64,000 nucleotides of DNA, from positions 992,001 through 1,056,000 of the forward strand of contig NZ_CP144683.1 of the NCBI RefSeq assembly GCF_036687315.1, read 5' to 3'. This stretch comes from Sphingopyxis sp. TUF1. Lineage in GTDB: Bacteria > Pseudomonadota > Alphaproteobacteria > Sphingomonadales > Sphingomonadaceae. The position numbers and the translations under genes are program-made. The notes beneath the pieces were generated by a model, which saw only the letters and a list, made by a program, of their open reading frames with translations, made no database searches and was not told the DNA's origin. How positions within the stretch are numbered: position 1 is the first letter of the stretch; the number at the start of each line of letters is the position of its first letter. This document shows, piece after piece, positions 17,625 to 26,513 of the stretch.

Positions 17625-18395
17625 TCAAAACGCGTCCGACGCGGCGCTGCCCGGCGGCAACGCCCCAATATTTTCCGCGCCGGATACGGGCGCGGTGTGC
17701 GGGTCGGAATCGCGGTTGGCCGCGTCCCTACTCCATCCGGTGAAAAACTGCCAGCGGCTCAAATGCGCGAGCACCCGTGCCGCGGCGCGGGCATCGGTAA
17801 TCGCCAGATGCACCGCATTCTCGCGCCCCAATGCCATAGATAGGGTGCCGCGGTCCACCGGCAAGACCAGACCTTCGCGGCCCGAACCTTCGTCATCCTC
17901 ACCGACGCGCCACGCCTGCGCGAGTTTCTTGCGGCCATCCTCGCCCGCATCCTTGGCATGGAGGAGTAGGCGAACCTGCCCCTTGCGCGCCGCGGTTTCG
18001 ATCTTTTCATTGCCGCTGAGCAGAGTTCCCGAACGCGATTCCAGCCCTAGCCGATCGAGCGTCGCGCGCTGAAGCTGCGCCTCGATCCGCGCACCGAGGT
18101 CATCGGGAATCGTGAAATTGCCCTCGTGAAGCGCACGCGCCAGCCCGCCTTTCAGCTTGCCTTTCGCCTGTGCGACTTCAAGCGCCGCGCGATCGACGCC
18201 GATCCACGCGCCGCGTCCCGGCGCCTTGCCGTGGACGTCGGGCGCGATCGTGCCGTCGGGCCCGAGCGCGAGGCGCACGAGCCGTTCGGCCGGCGAAACC
18301 TCGCCGGTGATGACGCAGCGCCGCTCGGGCACATGCTGGCCGCGCCGACCAGCGCGGTCTGGTTCGCTCAGCTGATCATTGTGCGGGGTCCGCAT
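17625..18395 (-). CDS. YlxR/RnpM-like RNA-binding domain fused to an L7Ae-like domain
   Basis: The N-terminal ~95 residues form a DUF448/YlxR domain, with RRCVITGEVSPAERLVRLALGPDG and the signature GRGAWIGVDRAALEVA. The C-terminal part, about residues 105-225, resembles the L7Ae/YlxQ fold (ARKGQVRLLLHAKDAGEDGRKKLAQA). In many Firmicutes these are two neighbouring genes; the fused form is common in alphaproteobacteria. It probably binds RNA; in Bacillus the YlxR protein modulates RNase P, but this role is not shown here. It overlaps the nusA end by 20 bases and sits before infB, so it is co-translated with both. Confidence 0.9.
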   Translation of the reverse strand: MRTPHNDQLSEPDRAGRRGQHVPERRCVITGEVSPAERLVRLALGPDGTIAPDVHGKAPGRGAWIGVDRAALEVAQAKGKLKGGLARALHEGNFTIPDDLGARIEAQLQRATLDRLGLESRSGTLLSGNEKIETAARKGQVRLLLHAKDAGEDGRKKLAQAWRVGEDDEGSGREGLVLPVDRGTLSMALGRENAVHLAITDARAAARVLAHLSRWQFFTGWSRDAANRDSDPHTAPVSGAENIGALPPGSAASDAF

Positions 18396-20004
18396 CGGCG
18401 GCCTCCCCGGCTTCGGCAGGCGCGGCTGCTTCGGGTTCGTCTTCGAACCAGTGCGCGCGCGCCGCCATGATGATCTCGTTGCCCTGCTCTTCGCTCAGGC
18501 CATATTCGCCGAGCACGCCGCCCTTGTCCTCGGCGCGCTCGCTGCGCGCCGGGCCACGGCGATTGTCCTGGCGCTTTTTCGCGATCAGTTCGTCGGTCGC
18601 GAGGTCGGCAAGGTCGTCGAGCGTCTTGATTCCCGCCTTGCCGAGCGTGACGAGCATCGCTTCGGTCAGGTGCGGAATGTCCGCAAGCGCGTCCTCGACG
18701 CCCAGTTCGCGGCGTTCTGCGCGCGACGCTTCCTCGCGGCGCTCGAGCCCTTCGAGCGCACGGCTTTGCAGCTCCTGCGCCAGTTCGTCGTCGAAGCCTT
18801 CGATGCTCGCCAGTTCGTCGATGCCGACATAGGCGACTTCTTCCAGCTCGCTGAACCCTTCGGCGACCAGCAGCTGCGCGAGCGTTTCGTCGACGTCGAG
18901 TTCTTCCTGGAACATCGTCGAACGCTCGACGAATTCGCGCTGCCGCTTCTCGCTCGCGTCGGCCTCGGTCATGATGTCGATCTGGCTGCCGGTCAGCTGG
19001 CTGGCGAGGCGGACATTCTGGCCGCGGCGGCCGATGGCAAGGCTCAGCTGATCGTCGGGAACGACGACTTCGATGCGGCTGTCATCCTCGTCGATCACGA
19101 CGCGCTGCACCGTTGCCGGCTGGAGCGCGTTGACGACGAAAGTCGCGGTATCTTCGGACCAGGGGATGATGTCGATCTTTTCGCCCTGCATTTCCTGGAC
19201 GACCGCCTGCACGCGGCTGCCCTTCATGCCGACGCAGGCGCCGACGGGGTCGATGCTGCCGTCATAGCTGATGACGCCGATCTTCGCGCGCGAACCCGGA
19301 TCGCGCGCTGCGGCCTTGATCTCGATGATGCCGTCGTAAATTTCGGGCACTTCCTGCGCGAACAGCTTCTTCATGAAGTCGGGGTGCGCGCGGCTGAGGA
19401 AAATCTGCGGCCCGCGCGTTTCGCTGCGCACCGACAGGATCAGCGCGCGGACGCGGTCGCCGACGCGCATCAGTTCGCGCGGGATCTGCTGGTCGCGGCG
19501 GATCACACCCTCGGCGCGGCCCAGGTTGACGACGATATGGCCGAATTCGACCGATTTCACGACGCCGGTGATGATCTCGCCCGCGCGGTCCTTGAACTCC
19601 TGATACTGGCGCTCGCGGTCGGCTTCGCGGACCTTCTGGAAAATCACCTGCTTCGCCGACTGCGCGTCGATGCGGCCAAGGTCGACCGCGGGCAGCGGAT
19701 CGACGATGAAGTCGCCGATCTTGGCGTCCTTCTGCAACTTCTGCCCGGCAGCGAGATCGACCTGCTTGAAATAATCCTCGACCGTCTCGACCACTTCGAC
19801 GACGCGCCACAGGCGAAGGTCGCCGGTCTGCGGGTCGAGCTTCGCACGAATGTCGTTCTCGGCGCCGTAACGCGCGCGCGCGGCACGCTGGATCGCTTCC
19901 TCGATCGCCTCGATGACGATCGCCTTGTCGATCATCTTCTCGCTGGCGACGCTGTTGGCAATCGCGAGCAGCTCGGCCTTGTTGGCGGAAATGGCAGTGG
20001 CCAT
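18376..20004 (-). CDS. nusA: Transcription termination/antitermination protein NusA
   Basis: Binds RNA polymerase and nascent RNA, controlling pausing, termination and rRNA antitermination. Domains in order: N-terminal polymerase-binding domain (ELLAIANSVASEKMIDKAIVIEAIEEAIQRAARARYG), S1 (EIITGVVKSVEFGHIVVNLGRAEGVI), two KH domains (GVISYDGSIDPVGACVGMKGSRVQAVVQEMQGEKIDIIPW and SLAIGRRGQNVRLASQLTGSQIDI) and C-terminal helix-hairpin-helix repeats (LAQLLVAEGFSELEEVAYVGIDELASIEGFD; LVTLGKAGIKTLDDLADLATDEL). Length 542 aa is usual. The rimP stop and nusA start overlap by one base (TGATG). Confidence 0.98.
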   Translation of the reverse strand: MATAISANKAELLAIANSVASEKMIDKAIVIEAIEEAIQRAARARYGAENDIRAKLDPQTGDLRLWRVVEVVETVEDYFKQVDLAAGQKLQKDAKIGDFIVDPLPAVDLGRIDAQSAKQVIFQKVREADRERQYQEFKDRAGEIITGVVKSVEFGHIVVNLGRAEGVIRRDQQIPRELMRVGDRVRALILSVRSETRGPQIFLSRAHPDFMKKLFAQEVPEIYDGIIEIKAAARDPGSRAKIGVISYDGSIDPVGACVGMKGSRVQAVVQEMQGEKIDIIPWSEDTATFVVNALQPATVQRVVIDEDDSRIEVVVPDDQLSLAIGRRGQNVRLASQLTGSQIDIMTEADASEKRQREFVERSTMFQEELDVDETLAQLLVAEGFSELEEVAYVGIDELASIEGFDDELAQELQSRALEGLERREEASRAERRELGVEDALADIPHLTEAMLVTLGKAGIKTLDDLADLATDELIAKKRQDNRRGPARSERAEDKGGVLGEYGLSEEQGNEIIMAARAHWFEDEPEAAAPAEAGEAADADPAQ

Positions 20005-20549
20005 CAGTCCTGTCCTTCTTCTTCCATTTCGTCGGCGCCCTCGGTGGAGAGCGGAACGGTTGCGGCAATCAATTTGTCGGTGAGGACCAGCTTCGCCGTG
20101 TCGATCGCATCGAACGGCAGCTTATGCTCCACCCCTTCCTTATCCGAAATCGTGACGACATCGCCGTCGATGCCGACGAGCGTGCCGTTGAAGCGCTGGC
20201 GCCCGTCCAGCTTTTCCTTGAGCGCCACCTTCACCTCATGCCCCGCCCAGTCGGCGAAGTCGGCGGGCCTCGTCAGCGGCCGGTCGATGCCGGGCGACGA
20301 GACTTCGAGCCGATAGGCGACATCGATCGGGTCCTTGCCCGCTTCCTCGAGCGCGTCGAGCCGGTCGGAGATGCGGCGCGACAGTTCAGCGCAATCGTCG
20401 ATCGTCAGCTGGCGCGTGTCGGGCCGCTCGGCCATCACCTGCAAGGTCGGGTCGCTGTCGCCGCCAAAAAAAGCGACGCGCACAAGCGCGAGGCCCATCG
20501 CCTCGGCTTCGGGCGCGATGATCGCATTCAGGGCGTCGAAATCGACCAA
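20004..20549 (-). CDS. rimP: Ribosome maturation factor RimP
   Basis: Helps assemble the 30S subunit. It shows the two-domain pattern: N-terminal alpha/beta domain (MVDFDALNAIIAPEAEAMGLALVRVAFFGGDSDPTLQVMAERPDTRQLTIDDCAELSRRISDRLDALE, with YRLEVSSPGIDRPLTRPADF as the family hallmark) and a C-terminal SH3-like barrel (GHEVKVALKEKLDGRQRFNGTLVGIDGDVVTI). It is the first gene of the cluster rimP-nusA-ylxR-infB; the ~290-bp upstream gap, shared with a divergent hydrolase gene, should contain its promoter. Confidence 0.97.
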   Translation of the reverse strand: MVDFDALNAIIAPEAEAMGLALVRVAFFGGDSDPTLQVMAERPDTRQLTIDDCAELSRRISDRLDALEEAGKDPIDVAYRLEVSSPGIDRPLTRPADFADWAGHEVKVALKEKLDGRQRFNGTLVGIDGDVVTISDKEGVEHKLPFDAIDTAKLVLTDKLIAATVPLSTEGADEMEEEGQD

Positions 20550-20841
20550 GCTCTGTTTCCAAATCGGACGACCGGAAAGCCATGCAGAAACAGCCGCCGC
20601 GGCCCGCGGCCCCGACGTCCCAACTGGCTAACCATGTCAAGAAGTAAGGCGCATATAGGCGCGCGACGGTGAGTCGGCAAGGGGGAATGGCGTCGGCGTA
20701 TCGCGGCGTTTGCGGCGCTTCCCCATCTCCTTGCAGACCGCGCGATATGCCTTGAAACATTTTATTGGCGTTTCAGGGTATAAGGCGGGCTGGCCTGCTC
20801 TCAGCGAATCGCCTGAAGCACCGACGGATTGTAACGCACGC

Positions 20842-21969
20842 ATGAAGCCCGAACTGACCCTGACCGCCCGTTCGACGCGGCGCGACCCGCCGCCCGAACG
20901 GCCGGCGGGGCCGGGGCGCGCCTTTTGGGCCGCGATTGGGGCAGTGTCGATTGTCGCCTGTCTCGCCTTTCTGCTATCGAGCGGACAGTTTCGTGCGCCG
21001 GCGTTTTTCGGCCCGTACAGCGTATCGGTGCCGGTCGATTTCAGGCCCTATGACCCTGAACGCTGGGCGATCATGACCGCCGAGGATTATGCCGCGGCGC
21101 TGAAAATCGACCCGACGCTGCCCGATCCGAACGGCGTCGGTTACAGCGATGCCACCGCGCTACCCCCCGCCGACCCCGCCTTGCTGCGCGAAGAGGCCTT
21201 TGCCGGCCCGCCCGCCAAACCCTATGTGTTTCGCGGAGTAACCGCGCTCGACCGCGAGCGCGCGCATTATTGCCTGACCGCTGCCATCTATTACGAGGCC
21301 GCGTCCGAAAGCGACGACGGAATGCGCGGCGTCGCCCAGACGATCATCAACCGCGTCCGCCACCCAAGCTTTCCGAACACGGTGTGCGGCGTCGTTTTCC
21401 AGGGGTCGCAGCGCGCGGGGGTGTGCCAGTTTACCTTCAGCTGCGACGGCGCGATGGCGCGCGCGCCCAGCCGCGCCAACTGGCTGCGCGCCAGCCGCGT
21501 TGCGTCGGCGGCGCTCGGCGGTCAGGTTTTTGCCAAGGTGGGGCTCGCGACCCATTATCACACGCAGGCGATCTGGCCGCGCTGGGGCAAAAGCCTGGTG
21601 ATGACCAACATCGTCGGCGCGCATATCTTTCACCGCTGGCGCGGACGCTGGGGGATGCCCGACGCCTTCCGCGCACCTTACGCGGGCCGCGAGCCGGTGC
21701 CCGGCCCCTATTTGCCCATCGCGCAGCAACTCGCGATTCTGAAGGGTCAGGGCATTGCCCCCGGTGCCGGCCCGCTTCCCGCGCTCACGGGCGCGGCGGC
21801 GCCGCTTCCCGATGCCGCGCCCGCGCCGCTGCCCGGCTCTCTCACCCCCGCAACTCCCGGCGCTCCGGCCGCCGCGGTCCCTGCCGTGCCAAGCTACGCC
21901 GACCCCCGACTCAACCAATCCGGACAAATCCGCGACGAATTTTCGAAGAGCGGCGAGTGGAAACGTTGA
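20842..21969 (+). CDS. SleB-like cell wall hydrolase, membrane anchored
   Basis: Predicted peptidoglycan hydrolase of the Hydrolase_2 (SleB) family acting in the periplasm. One N-terminal transmembrane helix (AFWAAIGAVSIVACLAFLLSSG, about residues 32-53) is followed by a linker. The catalytic domain at residues ~140-275 has CLTAAIYYEAASESDDGMRGVAQTIINRVRHPSFPNTVCGVVFQGSQRAGVCQFTFSCDG, where the glutamate of YYEA is the expected catalytic residue, and ATHYHT. The C-terminal ~80 residues are Pro/Ala-rich and disordered. I start at MKPELTL; an earlier TTG start would add an unlikely extension. Confidence 0.9.
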   Translation: MKPELTLTARSTRRDPPPERPAGPGRAFWAAIGAVSIVACLAFLLSSGQFRAPAFFGPYSVSVPVDFRPYDPERWAIMTAEDYAAALKIDPTLPDPNGVGYSDATALPPADPALLREEAFAGPPAKPYVFRGVTALDRERAHYCLTAAIYYEAASESDDGMRGVAQTIINRVRHPSFPNTVCGVVFQGSQRAGVCQFTFSCDGAMARAPSRANWLRASRVASAALGGQVFAKVGLATHYHTQAIWPRWGKSLVMTNIVGAHIFHRWRGRWGMPDAFRAPYAGREPVPGPYLPIAQQLAILKGQGIAPGAGPLPALTGAAAPLPDAAPAPLPGSLTPATPGAPAAAVPAVPSYADPRLNQSGQIRDEFSKSGEWKR

Positions 21970-22010
21970 GCCAAGCGGTCTAGGTTGCCGTCTTTCAAAG
22001 GAGCGTGGCC

Positions 22011-22397
22011 ATGGGGCATGTCAAAGGAATCGGCGGACTTTTCTTCCGCGCGCGCGACCCGGAGGCGCTGAACGCCTGGTATCGCGAGTGGCTCGGCGTT
22101 GGCGCAGGGTGCAGCGCCGACGATAACGGGCCGGTCGACGAATGGACATGGACCACGGCCGGAGGGCCACTCGGCTTTTCGGCGTTCAAGGCCGACACCG
22201 ACTATTTCGCGGCCGACCGCCAGTTCATGATCAACCTGCGCGTCGACGACCTCGACGCCGTGCTCGCGCCGTTTCGTGAGGCGGGCGCGGACATCATCAC
22301 CAAGCCCGAATGGGACGATCCGGCGGTGGGCCGCTTTGCGCGCGTTCACGATCCGGAGGGGAATCCGATCGAATTGTGGGAGCCGCCCAGGAGCTGA
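22011..22397 (+). CDS. VOC-family protein (glyoxalase/bleomycin-resistance fold)
   Basis: A single VOC domain of two beta-alpha-beta-beta-beta units: KGIGGLFFRARDPEALNAWYREWLGVGAG, FMINLRVDDLDAVLAPFREAGADIITKPEW, and FARVHDPEGNPIELWEPP with the conserved terminal glutamate metal ligand. The substrate is unknown. The start at ATG 22011 has AAGGAG at 21999-22004; the GTG at 22005 is too close to it. It lies 41 bp after the hydrolase gene. Confidence 0.9.
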   Translation: MGHVKGIGGLFFRARDPEALNAWYREWLGVGAGCSADDNGPVDEWTWTTAGGPLGFSAFKADTDYFAADRQFMINLRVDDLDAVLAPFREAGADIITKPEWDDPAVGRFARVHDPEGNPIELWEPPRS

Positions 22398-22447
22398 CGG
22401 CGCCGAGACTGGAACGAGCGGGCCCAACCCCCGATCGCCCTCTCCTT

Positions 22448-22521
22448 CGTCATCGCGGACTTGATCCGGTATCCATAGCCGCGCTGAAGCCATGGATCCC
22501 GGATCAGGTCCGGGACGACGA
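22448..22521. repeat. Family II palindromic repeat
   Basis: Inverted arms with cores CGGACTTGATCCGG and CCGGATCAGGTCCGG, about 16 bases apart. Confidence 0.8.
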
Positions 22522-22565
22522 ATGGCTGGTTCCGACCGATCGCGGTCATAGCGCATACCTAAAAA

Positions 22566-22648
22566 CTTTGTCATTCCCGCGAAAGCGGGAACCCAGAGCG
22601 GGCTTCAGCTGACCCCTCCCTGGGTTCCCGCTTTCGCGGGAATGACAA
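22566..22648. repeat. Family I palindromic repeat
   Basis: Perfect 30-base inverted arms (22566-22595 and 22619-22648) with core TTCCCGCGAAAGCGGGAA. As around the GIY-YIG gene, each arm ends in CCCAG, but here only 23 bases separate the arms. Confidence 0.9.
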
Positions 22649-22818
22649 AAGGAGGACGTCCGCTCCCCACCCCAAAGCCGCCTTCGTAAGCGCCAAAAGA
22701 AAACGCTGTCCTACACGGCCCGGCCGTGCCAATCCTTGTTTCGGCTCTTTCAACATGTGGATAATGCGATAGCGGCTCCGGCTAAAGGAGCAGCGCGCGG
22801 CGAATTAAACGCGCGCAA

Positions 22819-22912
22819 GGCTGACTTTTACTGACCTTTGAAATGATCGCGCCGCTCCGGTGCCAAAAGGCGGCCGCGTAGGGCTGACCTTTCCTGACCT
22901 TTGGGAGGATCG
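22819..22912. repeat. Two 31-base direct repeats with internal tandem motif
   Basis: Copies at 22819-22849 and 22882-22912 share GGCTGAC, CTGACCTTTG and GATCG, starting 63 bases apart. Each holds two tandem TGACYTTT units. Role unknown; close to a DnaA-box sequence and to the herA-like gene's 3' end. Confidence 0.75.
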
Positions 22913-22944
22913 GGAGCCGCGTACCGACCGGATCGCGGACGCGC

Positions 22945-24654
22945 TTACCGCCCCTGGCTGCGCCAGCGTTTGACCACGCGCTCGATGATCTCGGCCTCAC
23001 CGCCCGTTTCGCGCCACAGTTTCGAGAAGAGCGGATCGCTCGACGCCGGCCGCTTCTCCTCTTCGAGCGTGTCGAGATAGACGCGGATCGGGATCGACAC
23101 GCCCTCGCCGCAGACGATGCACTCACGGTTGCGTAGCGCCGGGATCGAATCGATGAAGCCGCGCGCGCCTTCGGGCATCGCCGATTTCACGAAATGCTGG
23201 TCGCGTTCGTTGTTGAGGCGCATCGAGATGATCGTGCCGCACTGCGACAGCACGCCTTCTGCGAGGTCCGACGGGCGCTGGGTGATGAGTCCCAGCGACA
23301 CGCCATATTTGCGGCCTTCCTTGGCAATCCGCTCGAGGATCTTGCGCACCGCCTGTCCCGTCCCGATGTCCTTCGAGGGTATATAACGGTGCGCTTCTTC
23401 GCACACGAGCAGGATCGGGCGCTGCGGCTCGCCGCGCGACCAGATCGCATAATCGAAGGTCAGGCGCGACAACACTGCGACGACGACGCCGGTGATGTCG
23501 CTGGGAACGCCCGACACGTCGATGATCGAAATCGGGCGACCGTCCGATGGCAGGCGGAAAATCTTGCCGAGGAAATTGGCCATCGTGTCGGCGACGAGCA
23601 TCCCGGAGAACATGAAATTATAGCGCGGGTCGGCGCGCATTTCCTCGATCTTGCCCTTGATGCGCATGAAGGGCGCACTCGACGTCGCCTTGTCGAGCTT
23701 GCCCATCTCGTTTGTGAGGATGCTGAGCAGGTCGGACAGCAGATAGGGGATCGGCGAATCGACCGTGATCTTCGTCATTCCCTCAGCCAGCCGGTTCTTC
23801 GTCCGCGCCTGGAGCAGACAACGCGCCAGCACGTCGCAGTCGGCCTGGCGGTCGCGACCCTCCGCCGTGACGAACACTTCGCAATGTTCCTCGAAATTCA
23901 TCAGCCAATAAGGCATCGCGAGATTGTCGACGTCGAACAGCGCGCCGGTGCCCTTGAACGCGGCCGAATATTCGCCGTGCGGGTCGATCATCACAATATG
24001 GCCCTGCGGCGCGAGCTCGCAGATCTTGTGGAGGATCAGCGCGGCGCTCGTCGATTTACCCGTACCGGTCGATCCCAGCAGCGCGAAATGCTTGCCGAGC
24101 ATCGCATCGACATAGAGCGAACCACGGACATCCTTGGTCGGGTGGACGGTGCCGATCTCGACATGCGCCCGCTCGTCAGCGGCGTAAATCTGCTTGAGAT
24201 CGGCGCTGGTCGCCGCAAAGACAGGGCTGCCCGGAACGGGGTAGCGCGTCACGCCGCGGCGGAAATTATGGATGCGGCCGGTGATCTTTTCCTCTTCGCC
24301 TTCGCCGAGGAAATCGATCGTCGCGACGATCAGCCCCTCGCCGCGTTCGTGCAATTGCTGGTCGCGGATGCTGGCAATCAGCCAGATGTTGCCGACGCGA
24401 ACCTTGACCTGCGCACCGACCTGTCCGGCCATCGCGACCGCGGCATCGCTCGACGACGACAGCTTGCCGATCGTCGCCGCGTCGAGCAGGACGCGCGACG
24501 CCGACCCCGAAATATCGACGACTTCGCCGATCAGCAGGTCATCGCGGTGATGGGTCGTAACCGGTGCCACGGGCGCCGCAATGCCGCCGCCCGCCAGCCG
24601 CACATGCTGCACCGCCGTCGAATCCCCGGCGCCAAATCCGCCCTGCATGTCCAT
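22945..24654 (-). CDS. HerA-like ATPase / DNA translocase-like protein
   Basis: A DUF87-type hexameric ATPase related to archaeal HerA and FtsK. An N-terminal HAS-barrel-like domain (LLIGEVVDISGSASRVLLD...VGAQVKVRVGNIWLIASIRD) is followed by the Walker A loop GSTGTGKST near residues 193-201 and Walker B ILLVCEEAHRYIPSKD near residue 410. SLGLITQRPSDLAEGVLSQCGTIISMRLNNERD is the typical sensor region. The length of 569 aa fits. It is probably active in DNA processing, but no NurA nuclease gene is adjacent, so the partner is unclear. Confidence 0.9.
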   Translation of the reverse strand: MDMQGGFGAGDSTAVQHVRLAGGGIAAPVAPVTTHHRDDLLIGEVVDISGSASRVLLDAATIGKLSSSSDAAVAMAGQVGAQVKVRVGNIWLIASIRDQQLHERGEGLIVATIDFLGEGEEEKITGRIHNFRRGVTRYPVPGSPVFAATSADLKQIYAADERAHVEIGTVHPTKDVRGSLYVDAMLGKHFALLGSTGTGKSTSAALILHKICELAPQGHIVMIDPHGEYSAAFKGTGALFDVDNLAMPYWLMNFEEHCEVFVTAEGRDRQADCDVLARCLLQARTKNRLAEGMTKITVDSPIPYLLSDLLSILTNEMGKLDKATSSAPFMRIKGKIEEMRADPRYNFMFSGMLVADTMANFLGKIFRLPSDGRPISIIDVSGVPSDITGVVVAVLSRLTFDYAIWSRGEPQRPILLVCEEAHRYIPSKDIGTGQAVRKILERIAKEGRKYGVSLGLITQRPSDLAEGVLSQCGTIISMRLNNERDQHFVKSAMPEGARGFIDSIPALRNRECIVCGEGVSIPIRVYLDTLEEEKRPASSDPLFSKLWRETGGEAEIIERVVKRWRSQGR

Positions 24655-24727
24655 ACCCCAGCCCCCGCCTGTTGTGGTCCCGGCTCGGGCTATCGCAGAC
24701 GAGGGTAAACAAAGCGCTTATGATGGG

Positions 24728-25501
24728 TCAGCGGCGGCGGAAAATTGCGGATGCGGCGTAGCCGAGACCCAGCGACAGGAGCACCGCCGACAGCCCGTAA
24801 AAAAAGCCATGCTCCTCGGCCGCGAGGGCGACGAAGCGTTCGAACCCCGTCTTGCGAATCTGGACGTCGCGCGACGCCACCGCGAGCACGCGCCCGCGGC
24901 TTATCAGATAGGTTTCGGCGCGATAGGTCCCCACGGGAACGCGCGCCGGTACCGGGATGCGGGCGCGATAGAGCACGCCTTCGGTAATCTCGACCGCAGC
25001 GGGATTTTCGACGAACAGCCCGGCGCGGCGATAAAGGTCGATCAGCCCGGCCTCGAAGCGCTCGAGCGTCTTCGCTTCCGAAAAGCCGGTCGGCGACATC
25101 GACAGGTTGGCAAGGCCGAGCTCGAAGATCGCCGCGGTGCGTTCATCCACCAGCTTGTCGATCGGCCGTGACGAGCCGATCGCATAAAAGCTGGGCGACG
25201 TGCGCAGGCGGATGCTGCTGGCGTTGACCCAAATGCCCGCGACGCGCCGTTTTTCGCGCAAAACGATCGGCCGCACCGGGCCCTTGAGCACGACGACGAT
25301 GTCGGCGCGGTCGTCGGGCAGGCGCTGACCAGGATAGAGGATCGCGCCGAAAAGCAACAGTTCCTCGCCCGTAAAGCTGTACTGGATGTCGATCGCGCGG
25401 CTCGACACGTCGGGGACAAGCCGCGGATCGGCCGCACGCGCCCCCGAGAGCGGAAGCAGCGCCAGTGCGAACCACAGAAGCAGGGCGCGCAGCGCGGTCA
25501 T
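24728..25501 (-). CDS. TIGR02186 family periplasmic/membrane protein, linked to TauE
   Basis: 257-residue protein with a cleavable signal (MTALRALLLWFALALLPLSGARA), a periplasmic body (FTGEELLLFGAILYPGQR, DIVVVLKGP...VLREKRRVAGIWVN) and a C-terminal transmembrane helix (EHGFFYGLSAVLLSLGLGYAASAIF). These features match the TIGR02186 family, which is regularly encoded next to TauE/SafE exporters in alphaproteobacteria and may assist transport; its exact role is unknown. The start ATG overlaps the stop of the upstream exporter gene (ATGA). The frame continues open far upstream as a shadow of the exporter gene. Confidence 0.88.
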   Translation of the reverse strand: MTALRALLLWFALALLPLSGARAADPRLVPDVSSRAIDIQYSFTGEELLLFGAILYPGQRLPDDRADIVVVLKGPVRPIVLREKRRVAGIWVNASSIRLRTSPSFYAIGSSRPIDKLVDERTAAIFELGLANLSMSPTGFSEAKTLERFEAGLIDLYRRAGLFVENPAAVEITEGVLYRARIPVPARVPVGTYRAETYLISRGRVLAVASRDVQIRKTGFERFVALAAEEHGFFYGLSAVLLSLGLGYAASAIFRRR

Positions 25502-26430
25502 TGCACCGTGTAGATTTCGTCGGGGCGGATAAAGAGATCGACGGCCATGCGCGCCGCGACGAGCAGGACGATAACCGCCAGCGCCATGCGGAGATACTCG
25601 GGCTTGACGCTCTGCGCAAAGCGCGCGCCGATCTGCGCGCCCGTCACGCTGCCGAGCAGCAGCAGCCCGGCGAGCACGATATCGACCGCGCCGGTCGTCA
25701 GCGCGTGGACCATCGTCGTCGCGATCGTCACGAACAATATCTGGAACAGCGACGTGCCGACAACGACCTGGGTCCCCATGCCGAGCAGAAAGAGCATCGC
25801 GGGCACCATGATGAACCCGCCGCCGACGCCGAGCAGCATCGTCAAAACCCCCACCACCATGCCGAGGATCAGCGGCGCGAGCGGCGAGATGTAAAGGCCC
25901 GATCGGTAGAAGCGCCAGCGCAGCGGCAGGTTGGCGACCACCGGATGATGGCGCCTTTTGCGTGCCGGGGCAGGAAGTCCGGCGCGCATGTTCTGCAGGG
26001 CGCCCCACGCCTCGCGCGCCATGATGCTGCCGACCGAGCCGAGCAGCGCCACATAGAGCATGTTGATCACCGTATCGATCTGCCCCCACGCGGTGAGCAG
26101 TTCGAACAGCCCCGCGCCGATCAACGACCCCAGAAGGCCGCCGACGACGAGCACTGCGCCCATGCGCAGATCCACCCCGCCGCGTTCGAGATGCGCGAGC
26201 GCGCCGGAAACGCTGGCACCCGTCACCTGCGTTGCCGCCGATGCCGCTGCGACCGTCGGCGGAATGCCATAGAAGATCAGCAGCGGCGTCGTCAGGAAGC
26301 CCCCGCCAACGCCGAACATGCCCGACAGGAATCCCACACCGCCCCCGAGCAGGATGATGACCAGCGCGTTGACCGACAGATTGGCGACTGGAAGGTAAAG
26401 ATCCACGGGAGCCCCGAAACATGTGTTCAA
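25498..26430 (-). CDS. TauE/SafE (TSUP) sulfite/organosulfonate exporter family protein
   Basis: Inner membrane permease with about 8 transmembrane segments arranged as two repeats. Each repeat carries the family glycine-rich signature: GGGVGFLSGMFGVGGGFLTTPLLIFYGIPP and GMVVGVLTMLLGVGGGFIMVPAMLFLLGM. Probably exports sulfite or a related sulfur oxyanion; the ion is not known from sequence. The 310-residue length is in range. It is translationally coupled to the TIGR02186 gene downstream. Confidence 0.92.
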   Translation of the reverse strand: MNTCFGAPVDLYLPVANLSVNALVIILLGGGVGFLSGMFGVGGGFLTTPLLIFYGIPPTVAAASAATQVTGASVSGALAHLERGGVDLRMGAVLVVGGLLGSLIGAGLFELLTAWGQIDTVINMLYVALLGSVGSIMAREAWGALQNMRAGLPAPARKRRHHPVVANLPLRWRFYRSGLYISPLAPLILGMVVGVLTMLLGVGGGFIMVPAMLFLLGMGTQVVVGTSLFQILFVTIATTMVHALTTGAVDIVLAGLLLLGSVTGAQIGARFAQSVKPEYLRMALAVIVLLVAARMAVDLFIRPDEIYTVQ

Positions 26431-26513
26431 GGCGCAAAACTGCGCCGAGTCCGGCGACCGTAGAGCATTTTTTCGCGGCGGGGAATCGGCTGCAGCGGCT
26501 ATTTTTTCCGCGG

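Larger units (their letters stand above)
22398..22944. other. 547-bp gene-free stretch between convergent VOC gene and herA-like gene
   Basis: Holds two palindromic repeats (22448-22521 family II; 22566-22648 family I), a 15-base palindrome CACGGCCCGGCCGTG (22714-22728), a perfect DnaA-box sequence on the minus strand (TTATCCACA, 22756-22764) and two 31-base direct repeats (22819-22849 and 22882-22912). No coding signal. Confidence 0.8.

Noticed and set aside
22756..22764. Chromosomal origin suggested by the perfect DnaA box
   Set aside because: Only one full box, no AT-rich unwinding region and none of the usual origin neighbours; one exact 9-mer in 64 kb on two strands is expected by chance. 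Retained only as part of a lower-interest finding.
24728..26437. A single 569-codon frame covering TIGR02186 and the exporter region
   Set aside because: Only its last 257 codons look like a real protein; the first part is the out-of-frame shadow of the TauE/SafE gene, and an ATGA overlap marks the true start.
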